A stretch of 64,000 nt of DNA. Source: an uncultured Prevotella sp. Lineage in GTDB: Bacteria > Bacteroidota > Bacteroidia > Bacteroidales > Bacteroidaceae. This document shows positions 17,380-25,678 of the stretch, one piece after another; position 1 is the stretch's first letter, and every line of letters begins with the position of its first letter. A model generated the notes under the pieces. The model did no database searches. It was not told the DNA's origin and was given only the letters and a program-made list of their open reading frames with translations. A program made the translations under genes and the position numbers. The stretch lies in assembly GCA_946624005.1 (NCBI GenBank), contig CAMORS010000002.1, positions 18,566 to 82,565 on the forward strand. Direction: 5' to 3'.

Positions 17380-18093
17380 ATGAAGAAGCATCGCAAATCG
17401 TCAATACCTGTCGCTGCAGAAACGCGAAAGTCGCCGACGGCTATAGCCACCGACGACCGTCAGCACCTCCTGCGACTGATTCGCCAAGGTGAGCACGAGC
17501 AGCAAGACTTCAAATACAAGGTGATGGATGCCGAGAAGCTGGCGCGCTCGGTGTCGGCCTTTGCCAACACGAGCGGTGGCCGTCTGCTCATCGGGGTGCG
17601 CGACGACGGTCATATTTCCGGTGTGCGCTCCGAGGAAGAAATCTTCATGATGCATGCTGCGGCCTTCAAGTGGTGCCGTCCGCAGGCAGACATCAAGTTC
17701 GAGACGCTCTATGCCGAAGGTAAGACCGTCGTCATCGCCACCGTGCCGCCCTCCGTCCGCAAGCCCGTCTGTGCTCTCGACGATGAGGGAAGACCGAAGG
17801 CCTACATCCGCATTGCCGACGAGAACATCGTGGCCTCGCCCGTCCATCTGAGCATCTGGAGGATGGAGGCATCGCCGAAAGGCCAGACGATGACCTTCGG
17901 CGACGAAGAGCGGACCATCTTAACGACTTTGGCCGACCATCCAGGACTGACGCTCAACCGGCTTGTCCGCATGACGCGCATCAATCGCCGACAAGTCGTC
18001 GACACGCTGGCGCGCCTCATCCGCTTCGGCCTGGTCGTGATGCAACATGCTGAGCAGCAGTTCCTTTTCTATGAAACGACAGACGAAAGATGA
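17380..18093 (+). CDS. AlbA_2/Schlafen-like putative DNA-binding/ATP-binding domain protein
   Basis: GEHEQQDFKYKVMDAEKLARSVSAFANTSGGRLLIGVRDDGHISGV is typical of the AlbA_2 family; C-terminal wHTH-like segment. Confidence 0.8.
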   Translation: MKKHRKSSIPVAAETRKSPTAIATDDRQHLLRLIRQGEHEQQDFKYKVMDAEKLARSVSAFANTSGGRLLIGVRDDGHISGVRSEEEIFMMHAAAFKWCRPQADIKFETLYAEGKTVVIATVPPSVRKPVCALDDEGRPKAYIRIADENIVASPVHLSIWRMEASPKGQTMTFGDEERTILTTLADHPGLTLNRLVRMTRINRRQVVDTLARLIRFGLVVMQHAEQQFLFYETTDER

Positions 18094-18180
18094 TGACCAA
18101 GTTTTGGACCATTTGTATCCAAAAAGCTCAATACCTCACCAAAACTTCCGGAATCCCTTTATTTATGCAGGGTTTGGATG

Positions 18181-18430
18181 GTGAGGTGTTTGGCAAACAC
18201 CCCACCAGACATCTCACCAAACACCTCACCATTTTGGGAACCCCTCCCAGCCTCCCCAAAGGGGAGGAGCCCCAAGTGGCACATGTAGGAGGCGACGCAT
18301 CCTTGCGTCGCAACAGCACATAAGAAGCAATGAATGGTGGGGTCTCTGGTGAGGTGTATGGTGAGGTGATAAATAAACACCTCACCATCGGGAAGTCCGA
18401 TAAACAGAGCTGTTCAGCACAATTTGGTGA
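18181..18430. repeat. 12-mer (GGTGAGGTGTNT) inverted repeat arrays
   Basis: ggtgaggtgtttggcaaacaccccaccagacatctcaccaaacacctcacc and ggtggggtctctggtgaggtgtatggtgaggtgataaataaacacctcacc; further copy at 18425. Confidence 0.75.
18277..18322. repeat. GTGGCA-hairpin-CAACAGCACATA repeat
   Basis: GCGACGCA TCCT TGCGTCGC stem, 8 bp, 4-nt loop. Confidence 0.55.
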
Positions 18431-18532
18431 GGTGTTGCCCTGTCTTCAGCAAAACTTTTTCTGTGTATATTGCCCCATTCTTTGCAAGAGTTTTCTGTGG
18501 GTGTTGAACATTATTCCGGGATGGCCTGAACA

Positions 18533-18663
18533 GGCGTCGGAGATGGCTTCTGAGCATGTCGCAGATACTTTCTGAGCAGGTCAGAGACTATCCCTGACCA
18601 GGTCAGAGATGGTTGCTGAGCTTGTCAAATACTATCTCTGACAATGTCAGCAACCATCTCTTT
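18533..18663 (+). repeat. 22-bp tandem repeat array, 6 units (last partial)
   Basis: ggcgtcggagatggcttctgag / catgtcgcagatactttctgag / caggtcagagactatccctgac / caggtcagagatggttgctgag / cttgtcaaatactatctctgac / aatgtcagcaaccatctct. Confidence 0.9.
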
Positions 18664-18687
18664 TGAACTTGCTGTATTCGGGTTCAC

Positions 18688-20433
18688 TTATTTAATAGTT
18701 TTCCCAGGTTCTAGATAGAAATAGGAGTCGTCGTGTGTTATTGTCTTGCTATCGCGGTAATCTGTCTCAGCAGGAGAGAGTGTAATATAGAGTCCCCCGC
18801 AGCCACGCTCGGTTTGAAAGCCGCTATGCTCGTAGGTGGAGAGGAAATAGAGGTTCTTCGCCATGTACATATAGAGGTAGTTGTCGATGGTGATGGGGTT
18901 ATGGTTCCAGTTGGCATCCTCGTTCAAAACAAGAGGTCGCCCATTGATGAGTCGTTGGCGCACTTCTCCGATACCAAGTAGCTTTCCTTCATCGTCGCTG
19001 ACGTAGGCGGCAAATGAGGGATCCATCCAAATCCACTTGTTTATATCGTGGCTCCATACCATACAGATGACGTGGCAGTCACTGTCGGAATCGTAGGCTT
19101 TCGGTTCACAAGTAACGAAGCGTGCAGGCCATCCCATGGCGAGATAGAGTTCGGAAAGTACTATGGCGAGCCCACGACAGTTTAATCCGCGTTGCTGCTG
19201 CTTGCAGGCATCATATAGGTCAATGGCATTACGAGGTACATCGGGTATTCCCCCGTTGCCATCGTGCTCTATTTCATTGTGCAGCCAATACATGATGTTC
19301 TTCATACGTGCTATTTCATCCCCTGCCCCTGCAATACTGTCGAGATGGAAATACTGACGGACACGTACCAGATTCTCATCACCTTGGTCGGCATAAGTAA
19401 AAGTAGGCAGCGACCGTTCTTCTTTAGCATAAGGAGCGGCTTTTTTCAAAAGCTGCATGTAGTCTAACCCTTCACGCCACTTCTGTTGATTGTCGCGCAT
19501 CAGATCCATCACTTGCTGAAAGCGACTGTCTGGTCGCAAGAAGTTCCAAAATGGATCGTATTCAAAGTTTTCTATACTTTTGTACCCCGCCTCTGCTGCT
19601 TCTCCCAACAGCTTGATCGTGGCCTCCTTCCCTCCTTTCATTGCAAAAGCCGTGGCCAGCAGATATTTGACATCAGCACGGATTTGGTTTAGGAAGTTGT
19701 TGCCAGTCAGACATTCGTCTGCTATTTGGTTTGCGTCTTTCAAGGTTTCGAGCGTCTTGTCGTCGAGATCAGATGCCTTGCACCGCTTGATGAAATTCTC
19801 ATAACTGCTCCAAATTACGGGAGCATTCGTGATATATCCCTTGAAATTCGGACATTCTATGGCTTCGCCGATACCTGTTCCCACGACGACTCCATTGAAT
19901 GTAACCCGTTCCAGCAACGGACAGTCGTAGGCCAATGTTGGTCCGCCGGTAGTCAACACGATGCCATTGAACACCACTTCGCGCAGGCGCGGACACTGAC
20001 AGAAAGCTGAACCAGCATCAATATGTCCAAGATAGCCATTGAACGTAATGCGCTCCACAGCACGTAAACCTGTGAATGAACCGCCACTGACATACGATAG
20101 TTTTCCGAATGTAATCTCTTCCAACAAACTATTCTGGAACACTCCGTTCGGGAATACTCCTTCCCCCTCGTCGTATTCCTCACCGCTTTTCACGATGTGG
20201 GTTCGCGACAAGTCTATTCGGCGCAGAAGCCCCAACCTTGACATTTCGCTCATCAGCTGAAAGTCTGCTTTGTTGATGGGGCCTTCTACGGTGAGTTCAT
20301 GAATGGACAAACGGTGCGGACCTAACACTTCGCTCAGTGTTCCTGCCTCTTTTAACACGACGCTTTTGCCATAGGCAGAAACTGAAAAAACGGTCAGTAG
20401 CAATATAGCTACCATTGTCTTGATTGTTCTCAT
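18688..20433 (-). CDS. Secreted leucine-rich repeat (BspA-like) and transglutaminase-like protein
   Basis: Signal peptide; LRR-like ITFNG/VVFNG repeats; transglutaminase-like triad region NCRGLAIVLSELYLAMGWPARFVTC ... DCHVICMVW ... WIWMDPSF. Confidence 0.75.
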   Translation of the reverse strand: MRTIKTMVAILLLTVFSVSAYGKSVVLKEAGTLSEVLGPHRLSIHELTVEGPINKADFQLMSEMSRLGLLRRIDLSRTHIVKSGEEYDEGEGVFPNGVFQNSLLEEITFGKLSYVSGGSFTGLRAVERITFNGYLGHIDAGSAFCQCPRLREVVFNGIVLTTGGPTLAYDCPLLERVTFNGVVVGTGIGEAIECPNFKGYITNAPVIWSSYENFIKRCKASDLDDKTLETLKDANQIADECLTGNNFLNQIRADVKYLLATAFAMKGGKEATIKLLGEAAEAGYKSIENFEYDPFWNFLRPDSRFQQVMDLMRDNQQKWREGLDYMQLLKKAAPYAKEERSLPTFTYADQGDENLVRVRQYFHLDSIAGAGDEIARMKNIMYWLHNEIEHDGNGGIPDVPRNAIDLYDACKQQQRGLNCRGLAIVLSELYLAMGWPARFVTCEPKAYDSDSDCHVICMVWSHDINKWIWMDPSFAAYVSDDEGKLLGIGEVRQRLINGRPLVLNEDANWNHNPITIDNYLYMYMAKNLYFLSTYEHSGFQTERGCGGLYITLSPAETDYRDSKTITHDDSYFYLEPGKTIK

Positions 20434-20461
20434 ATTAACTATTGTCTTGATTTTCTTTCCA

Positions 20462-23005
20462 TTAGAATGCTCCGTTGTCGTTGTCGGCGTTTTGCAGCTT
20501 CTTCTGGTAGTTCAGGTTGCGACCGGTCGAGAAGTTGTAGCTGAAGCCGAGGGTCAGCATCGAGGCATTGTCGTTGATCCAGGTGCGAGAGTTCCAGTGC
20601 AGGATGTTCGTGGGAAGAGAAGCCGACGAATACTTTGAGCGGGTGAAAAGCCACAGACAGGTGGCATAAATCTTCCAGCCCCCTTTCTGCCAGAAAGCCG
20701 TCAGGTGAGAGCGGCTCTCGCCAGCATCAAGCATGGAACCCCGCAACATCTTCGACTGAATGAGTCCTTCGTAGCTGGCTCCCCATGCTCCCTTCCGGAA
20801 GTTGACGTTATACATGAGCGGTGCGTAAGTGTGATGGTAGTGTCCGATGATCGGACTGCTCACGGTCTGCCGCATGGCTCCTGTTCCCACTTGCAGGCTG
20901 AGCACCTCGTTGCCAAACGGACGGATGGTGAATATACCACGCAGACCAAGGTTTGCCGAGTAGTTGGCATTCTCCTGCATGCCCACGATATAGGTCTGAT
21001 TGTTGACACTTTGCTCCGTCCAATACTGGCTGACGGGCGAGTCGCGATAGGTGTAGAGAAGCGTCAGCTGCGCGTTGAGCCACTTCGTGTTCCATTTTGC
21101 CGTGAGTTCTGAGTTGTAGGTGGAATAAGCCCGCAGCGAGGGGTTCCCCCTTTGCATGACGTTGGGAATCAGGAGCTGCGCGTTGTTGCTCAGTTGTGAG
21201 ATAGCCGGCGTCGTGGTCCACGAGCTGTTCTCCCATTGCAGACTGACGCGCTCCGTGGGGTTGAAAGCCAGCACCAGCTTTGGCGTGAAGAACCATCGCT
21301 GCTCGCGGGTGTCGGTGTTGTCGTTGGTGACATGGGTGGCTCCGGCACCGATACGATAGAGCACCCGACTGAGATTTCCCGAGTATTCAGCATAGAGATA
21401 GTGCTGATAGGAAGCCGAGCGATACTCATAGTCTTGATAGCCGGACATAACGTTGCTGATGGTAGCCTTGGCCTGTCCGAACGTTCCGCGATAGCCCAGG
21501 CTCAGACTGCGCTTCCCCCAAGCCTTGGTGTAGGCCAGTTCGCCGATGAACGAATATTTGTCGCCATGCTGGCGAATGGAGTCTTCAAGCAGAACGACGG
21601 CTTGTTCGTAGGCTATCTGCCTTTTGTCTGTCTTGTCGCTATTGTGAAAGTAGGTTCCTACGAGGTCGACGGAAAGCTCCTGGTCGTGGGGGAGTACTTT
21701 CGAGACATACACATCGAGGTTGGGGCCAAAGCTCTTCGAGCGCGTACCGTTGTCACCCTCTGCCGATAGTCCTGCCGCATCGATATCATCGTGGCCGTTG
21801 CTGTGATAGGTGTTGTAAGCGGGGTTGGCCTTCAGCTGCACCGTGATGTCGTTCTCGCGGCTGTAGGTGTACTTGATGTTGGGGTCGTGGGTGCGATAGC
21901 CAAACTTGTCGATGCCTTTCAGATGGTATTGCATCGCTTGCTGGTTCATCTGGTAAGCGTAGTCGTTGGTGAAGTGGCGGTCGTCGTATTCGCGCAGACT
22001 GAACCAGTAGGAGAGCGAGAGCTGATGGTTGCCCGACGTGAAGTTGAGGTAGCCTTCATCGTCGCCGAAACCTGTCGTAAAGGCGTGTCGCGCTTCGACA
22101 CCACCACTCACACCCGTGTCCAACCGCCGCGTGTAGACCTTCACCAGTGCCCCTGCATCGGAGAATCGTGCTGGCGGGATGTTGTAATACTCTACGCGGA
22201 TGATCTTCTCGGGCGGAATACCACGCAAGTCGATGTCGGAAGCCGGTGCACCATTGAGCAGAATCTTCACGCTGCCACCATCCCTGCGGGCTATCTTGTC
22301 GGTAGTCGGGTCGATGAAAAGAGTCTCGACGAGCGGCAGCAGGTCGCGCACATCGCGGGCATTGGCAATCTGCTCGGACGTGAAGGTATAGGTCGACTTG
22401 TCCACGTAGTTCATCACGCGCGAACCGCTGACCGTCACGCCACGGATGACATATTCGTCGGGCTTCATGCGCAGCGTGCCTATCGAGCCTACTTCGCACA
22501 GTCGCCAGAGGGTCTGATAGCCCACGAACGAAGCCTTCATCAGTACGCGTTGCGCGCGGACGGGTATCACGAAGTCGCCATTGTCGTTGCTCACACCGCT
22601 TGTCAGCAGCGACGTGTCGCGCGGGCTGTAAAGCGCTATGTTGGCAAAAGGCAGCGGTTGGCCATGCTCGTCGACGAGTCGGCCTATCAGTTTTGTGTCC
22701 TCCTTGACGGTGCATTCTACGAGGATGGTGCTGTCGCCGACGGTAACCGTCATCGGATAGTAGCCTACCACATCGCGTACGGCATCAGGTATCGAGGCCT
22801 GACGGATGCGCTTGGTGACGGTATAGTCTTCCAGATCGTTGTAAATAAACGTGATGCGATAGTGCTTTGATGCTTTGTCCAAGTCCATCAGCACATTGGG
22901 CATCGACTGCTGACGATAGTTGCGCGACACGGTTTGTGCCTGCAATGAAATGCTGAAAAGGCAGAAAAGTAAAAACGCACAAACGCGGAAAGATAGATGT
23001 TTCAT
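20462..23005 (-). CDS. Outer-membrane TonB-dependent-type beta-barrel receptor with N-terminal STN and carboxypeptidase regulatory-like domains
   Basis: Signal peptide, STN-like QQSMPNVLMDLDKASKHYRITFIYNDLEDYTV, GRLVDEHGQPLPFANIALYSPRDTS, plug and barrel. Confidence 0.85.
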   Translation of the reverse strand: MKHLSFRVCAFLLFCLFSISLQAQTVSRNYRQQSMPNVLMDLDKASKHYRITFIYNDLEDYTVTKRIRQASIPDAVRDVVGYYPMTVTVGDSTILVECTVKEDTKLIGRLVDEHGQPLPFANIALYSPRDTSLLTSGVSNDNGDFVIPVRAQRVLMKASFVGYQTLWRLCEVGSIGTLRMKPDEYVIRGVTVSGSRVMNYVDKSTYTFTSEQIANARDVRDLLPLVETLFIDPTTDKIARRDGGSVKILLNGAPASDIDLRGIPPEKIIRVEYYNIPPARFSDAGALVKVYTRRLDTGVSGGVEARHAFTTGFGDDEGYLNFTSGNHQLSLSYWFSLREYDDRHFTNDYAYQMNQQAMQYHLKGIDKFGYRTHDPNIKYTYSRENDITVQLKANPAYNTYHSNGHDDIDAAGLSAEGDNGTRSKSFGPNLDVYVSKVLPHDQELSVDLVGTYFHNSDKTDKRQIAYEQAVVLLEDSIRQHGDKYSFIGELAYTKAWGKRSLSLGYRGTFGQAKATISNVMSGYQDYEYRSASYQHYLYAEYSGNLSRVLYRIGAGATHVTNDNTDTREQRWFFTPKLVLAFNPTERVSLQWENSSWTTTPAISQLSNNAQLLIPNVMQRGNPSLRAYSTYNSELTAKWNTKWLNAQLTLLYTYRDSPVSQYWTEQSVNNQTYIVGMQENANYSANLGLRGIFTIRPFGNEVLSLQVGTGAMRQTVSSPIIGHYHHTYAPLMYNVNFRKGAWGASYEGLIQSKMLRGSMLDAGESRSHLTAFWQKGGWKIYATCLWLFTRSKYSSASLPTNILHWNSRTWINDNASMLTLGFSYNFSTGRNLNYQKKLQNADNDNGAF

Positions 23006-23016
23006 GACTCTTCGGA

Positions 23017-23616
23017 TTATCTGACGGTGATGGTTTCTTCGTCGAGCGTGAGGCTGACGTGCTCAAACTGGTCTAATGTGCTGACGATGTCGGTAAGCGG
23101 TGTTGTGCTGTCCCATTCATAGTAGAGCCGCAGATGGCGCACTTCGTCGTTCTCGTATCGCACGCGTACCTTATAATATATAGCCATCTCGCCAAGCATC
23201 TGCTCCAGTTCGATGTTCTCGAAAATTTTGTGAACGCTTTCCGTCGGTGCCTCCTGTTGAGTTCCGGTTTGCGACAAACTGTCGGAAAGATGGTTGCCGG
23301 AAGCTTTCTGAACCTTTTCCACCGGTTCCACAGTCCTCTGTGACATTCGTTCTCCCCTTGTCAGCACATGGTAGGCAGCAAACGACAGGGTGGACGCGAG
23401 CAGCAGTCCGGCGAATACCGCGGCTATGCGAAGCTGCTTCCGATGGGAGCGGCGTTTGCGGCTGAACGCTTCTTCGGCAGTCACCATCAGCTCGTAGTAG
23501 GCGAGCATCTCTTCGTCGGCGAGCAGCTGGTTCAGCTCTTCGTCGGTGAAACGCTCCGGATGGTCGGTCATCAGCAGGAGCCGTTCCAGTTTGGTGTTGT
23601 TTTCTTCTCGGTTCAT
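23017..23616 (-). CDS. Anti-sigma factor-like membrane protein with DUF4974-like C-terminus
   Basis: Single TM (IAAVFAGLLLASTLSFAAYHVL), C-terminal FENIELEQMLGEMAIYYKVRVRYEN; located between ECF sigma and STN receptor. Confidence 0.75.
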   Translation of the reverse strand: MNREENNTKLERLLLMTDHPERFTDEELNQLLADEEMLAYYELMVTAEEAFSRKRRSHRKQLRIAAVFAGLLLASTLSFAAYHVLTRGERMSQRTVEPVEKVQKASGNHLSDSLSQTGTQQEAPTESVHKIFENIELEQMLGEMAIYYKVRVRYENDEVRHLRLYYEWDSTTPLTDIVSTLDQFEHVSLTLDEETITVR

Positions 23617-23619
23617 GGG

Positions 23620-24102
23620 TCAGGAATTAAAATGTTGTTTCAGTTTCGTCAAAGCTTGCGACAAGTGCTTGTAGACGGCCACTTCGCTGATATTCAGTCG
23701 CTTGGCAATATCTTTATACTTCAGATGTTCGTCGAACCGCAGCTGAAAGACACGCCATGTTTGGGGCGTGAAGGTCTGTTCGGCATAGTTTAGCAGTTCG
23801 CTCAGCAGTTCTTCTCGGTCGTTCTCTTCCGTTGGCGACGGCTCGTTGAGCGTCAGTCGACGCTTGATGCGCTCGCGAACAGAGAGATGTTTCAGACGGT
23901 CGATACACGCGTTGCGCACACATCCCATCAGATAAGCCTCAGCACCGATGTCAGGCACAACGAGCGTTCCTTCCGTCAGCCGCACGAAGAGGTCGGCCAC
24001 CACGTCGCGGCTCTCCTCCGCATCGTGAAGCATCTGCGCTGCCTTCTGTTCCATTCCAGGACGCAATCGGCGGTAGATATCGATGGTTTGCTGCCTGTTC
24101 AT
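23620..24102 (-). CDS. RNA polymerase sigma-70 factor, ECF subfamily
   Basis: Region 2 (DVVADLFVRL...AYLMGCVRNACIDRLKH) and region 4 (LKYKDIAKRLNISEVAVYKHLSQALTKLKQHF). Confidence 0.9.
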   Translation of the reverse strand: MNRQQTIDIYRRLRPGMEQKAAQMLHDAEESRDVVADLFVRLTEGTLVVPDIGAEAYLMGCVRNACIDRLKHLSVRERIKRRLTLNEPSPTEENDREELLSELLNYAEQTFTPQTWRVFQLRFDEHLKYKDIAKRLNISEVAVYKHLSQALTKLKQHFNS

Positions 24103-24224
24103 TGCTGTCTGTTTCGCTTGTCTTGCATGCTTGTTGTTGACTTTGGCGAGCGATGATTCGCCCACTTACGTCAATATAACGACCGAACTGCGGATTTTCC
24201 TAACCCCCATTGTCCTTTTTTTTT

Positions 24225-24243
24225 GCATCGGCAAAGCCGCTGC
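24225..24243. repeat. Small hairpin gcatcggcaaagccgctgc, related to 13889-13908
   Basis: Compare gcatcggcagagccgacgc; followed by ttacata/atacac. Confidence 0.35.
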
Positions 24244-24253
24244 TTACATAACA

Positions 24254-24287
24254 AATGGAGAGCTTGCTGTACGGCAGGCTCTCCATT
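24254..24287 (-). terminator. Rho-independent-like hairpin downstream of xylA
   Basis: aatggagagc - loop - gctctccatt, 10-bp perfect stem. Confidence 0.65.
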
Positions 24288-24312
24288 CATGTATGCGGCA
24301 TAGAAATAAGCC

Positions 24313-25632
24313 CTACTTAGCAAACCAGGCGACGATGGTCTCCAAGAGTTCCTGCTTGCCGGAAGTCTGCTTGGGCTCGCCAATCTGCTTGCCATAGGCA
24401 TAGATGTCCTCGAGCGAGAGCTTGCCCTCTTCGAAGTCGCGGCCGATACCGCTGTCGAACGATGCGTAGCGTTCTTTCAGACGGTTGCAGAGCGTGCCGT
24501 CCTCGATGATGGCGGCGGCGTTGAGCAGGGCACGTGCCATTGCGTCCATACCGCTGATATGAGCGATGAAGAGGTCTTCGAGGTCGGTAGAGTTGCGGCG
24601 CAGCTTGGCATCGAAGTTCGTCCCGCCGTTGTGGAAGCCACCGTTGCGAAGAATCTGCAGCATGGCCTGGGTGAGCTCGTAGTTGTCGATGGGGAACTGA
24701 TCGGTGTCCCATCCGTTCTGTGCATCACCGCGGTTGGCATCGATGCTGCCCAGCATGTCGTTATCGACGGCTACAGCCAGCTCGTGCTCAAAGGTGTGGC
24801 CGGCCAGCGTGGCGTGGTTCACCTCGATGTTCACCTTGAAGTCGTTGTCCAAGCCGTGAGCGCGGAGGAATCCGATGACCGTCTCTGTATCGACGTCGTA
24901 TTGGTGCTTGGTGGGTTCCATGGGTTTCGGTTCGATGAGGAAAGTACCCTTGAAGCCTTGCTTGCGTCCGTAGTCGCGAGCTGCGCGGAGCACTTGAGCC
25001 AGATGTTCCTTCTCGCGCTTCTGGTCGGTGTTGAGCAGCGACGAATAGCCTTCGCGTCCACCCCAGAATACGTAGTTGGTGCCTCCGAGCTTGATGGTGG
25101 CATCGATGGCGTTCTTAATCTGCACCACGGCGCGCGAGACGACGTCGAAGTCGGGGTTGGTAGCTGCTCCGTTCATGTAGCGCTTGTGTCCGAAGACGTT
25201 GGCTGTGCCCCAGAGCAGGTGGATGTCGGGATACTGCTTCATCTTCTCCAAGGCGTAGTCGGTGATCTGTCGCATGCGCTCCTCATATTCTTCTACGGTA
25301 GCTCCCTCTTCGATGAGGTCGACGTCGTGGAAACAGAAATAGTTGATGCCCAGCTTGTGCATAAACTCGAAGCCAGCGTCCATCTTGTCCTTGGCGCGCT
25401 GCAGCGGTGTGTCGGCTTTGTCCCATTCGTACGAACGTGTCTGTCCGCCGAACTGGTCGCCACTGGCTTGTCCTAATGTGTGCCACCAAGCCATCGCGAA
25501 CTTCAGCCAGTCCTTCATCTTCTTGCCCATTACTTCACGGTCGGCCTCATAGTAGTGGAAGGCCATGGGATTTCTGCTTTCTGTTCCCTCAAAGGGAATC
25601 ACTCCGGTAAACGGAAAAAATTCTTTTGCCAT
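24313..25632 (-). CDS. xylA: Xylose isomerase
   Basis: MAKEFFPFTGVIPFEGTESRNPMAFHYY, FWGGREGY, LIEPKPMEPTKHQYD, NIEVNHATLAGHTFEHEL. Confidence 0.97.
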   Translation of the reverse strand: MAKEFFPFTGVIPFEGTESRNPMAFHYYEADREVMGKKMKDWLKFAMAWWHTLGQASGDQFGGQTRSYEWDKADTPLQRAKDKMDAGFEFMHKLGINYFCFHDVDLIEEGATVEEYEERMRQITDYALEKMKQYPDIHLLWGTANVFGHKRYMNGAATNPDFDVVSRAVVQIKNAIDATIKLGGTNYVFWGGREGYSSLLNTDQKREKEHLAQVLRAARDYGRKQGFKGTFLIEPKPMEPTKHQYDVDTETVIGFLRAHGLDNDFKVNIEVNHATLAGHTFEHELAVAVDNDMLGSIDANRGDAQNGWDTDQFPIDNYELTQAMLQILRNGGFHNGGTNFDAKLRRNSTDLEDLFIAHISGMDAMARALLNAAAIIEDGTLCNRLKERYASFDSGIGRDFEEGKLSLEDIYAYGKQIGEPKQTSGKQELLETIVAWFAK

Positions 25633-25678
25633 ATTGTTGTTTTTTGGGTTAATTATTTGGTATTTCGGTATTCCGGGG

